Below are positions 6,666 to 6,881 of a stretch of 6,881 nt of DNA, one piece after another. How positions within the stretch are numbered: the stretch's first letter is position 1; each line of letters starts with the position of its first letter. The notes below the pieces were generated by a model. It was not told the origin of the DNA, did not search any database, and saw only the letters and a program-made list of their open reading frames with translations. This DNA comes from DAOMOD01 sp964526035. Lineage in GTDB: Bacteria; Pseudomonadota; Gammaproteobacteria; Xanthomonadales; BPKI01. The stretch spans positions 1 to 6,881 of the forward strand of contig CAZGKE010000171.1 in the NCBI GenBank assembly GCA_964526035.1, read 5' to 3'. The position numbers were made by a program, and so were the translations under genes.

Positions 6666-6881
6666 TCAGCGACCCTTGAATTCGGCCTCCCTGCGCTCAC
6701 GGAAGGCCTGCACCGCTTCGCGCATGTCCTCGCTGCCCATCACCGGCAGCAGAGCATCGAACAGGCGCTCCAAAGCCACCAGATCGCCCTGGGTCCGCGC
6801 CAGCCGCGATGACGCCAATGCTGCATGCACGCCCAGCGGCGCGGGCAATCTTCTGCGCCATGCCAAGCGCCCGATCAAAGG
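6666..6881 (-). pseudogene. Enoyl-CoA hydratase (crotonase family) C-terminal end, apparently frameshifted
   Basis: The 3' end of an enoyl-CoA hydratase/isomerase gene, an enzyme acting on acyl-CoA thioesters, for example in fatty acid beta-oxidation; it runs off the window at 6881. The frame ending at TGA 6668-6666 gives PLGVHAALASSR, then the typical crotonase C-terminus GSEDMREAVQAF and ending EFKGR. Upstream of about 6840 the same frame gives an unusual LAWRRRLPA with paired AGA codons, whereas a different frame reads DRALGMAQKIARA, the helix that normally precedes PLGV in this family. Joining the two in register requires a net loss of 5 bases, consistent with collapse of a tandem GCGCC repeat. 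So the gene may be broken, or the sequence may contain an error there. If the frame is intact, it is simply a divergent hydratase. The catalytic part lies outside the window. Confidence 0.6.

Overview
The window is GC-rich chromosomal DNA, tightly packed and strongly GC-biased at third codon positions. It looks like a high-GC proteobacterium. A degenerate extragenic hairpin of a type I associate with Lysobacterales (Xanthomonadales) and pseudomonads, plus the gene families present, makes a Lysobacterales-like gammaproteobacterium my best guess, with low to moderate confidence. I see no rRNA, tRNA, CRISPR array or insertion sequence. No clear undescribed system is present; the most useful observations are sequence-level oddities in otherwise recognisable genes.

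Layout. (1) 2-2071, plus strand: nearly all of a molybdopterin-dependent oxidoreductase of the formate dehydrogenase/BisC type, with its [4Fe-4S] cysteines at the very start of the window and only its extreme N-terminus missing. (2) 2072-2229: an intergenic stretch with a degenerate REP-like hairpin close after the stop codon and two overlapping, mutually exclusive inverted repeats before the next gene. (3) 2230-5242, plus strand: a closely spaced run of three genes, namely a twelve-helix-type MFS/ATP-ADP-translocase-like (COG3202) transporter, a Tat-exported NAD(P)-dependent epimerase/dehydratase-like SDR protein, and a DUF456 membrane protein. A TrhA/hemolysin III family membrane protein (5325-5975) follows after 82 bases and may belong to the same transcript. 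(4) 5976-6024: a convergent junction with a perfect 10-bp hairpin that probably serves transcripts from both sides. (5) 6025-6300, minus strand: a 91-residue RRM-fold protein with a very good ribosome binding site but without the usual aromatic RNA-stacking residues. (6) 6301-6665: a long non-coding stretch with two hairpins. (7) 6666-6881, minus strand: the 3' end of an enoyl-CoA hydratase (crotonase family) gene that appears to carry a frameshift near 6840.

How the genes may work together. The transporter, exported SDR and DUF456 protein are probably co-transcribed (gaps of 13 and 21 bases) and all act at or beyond the cytoplasmic membrane; what they share as substrate or process cannot be read from the sequence. 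The Mo enzyme upstream is likely a separate unit, and the RRM protein and the hydratase form an opposing minus-strand group.
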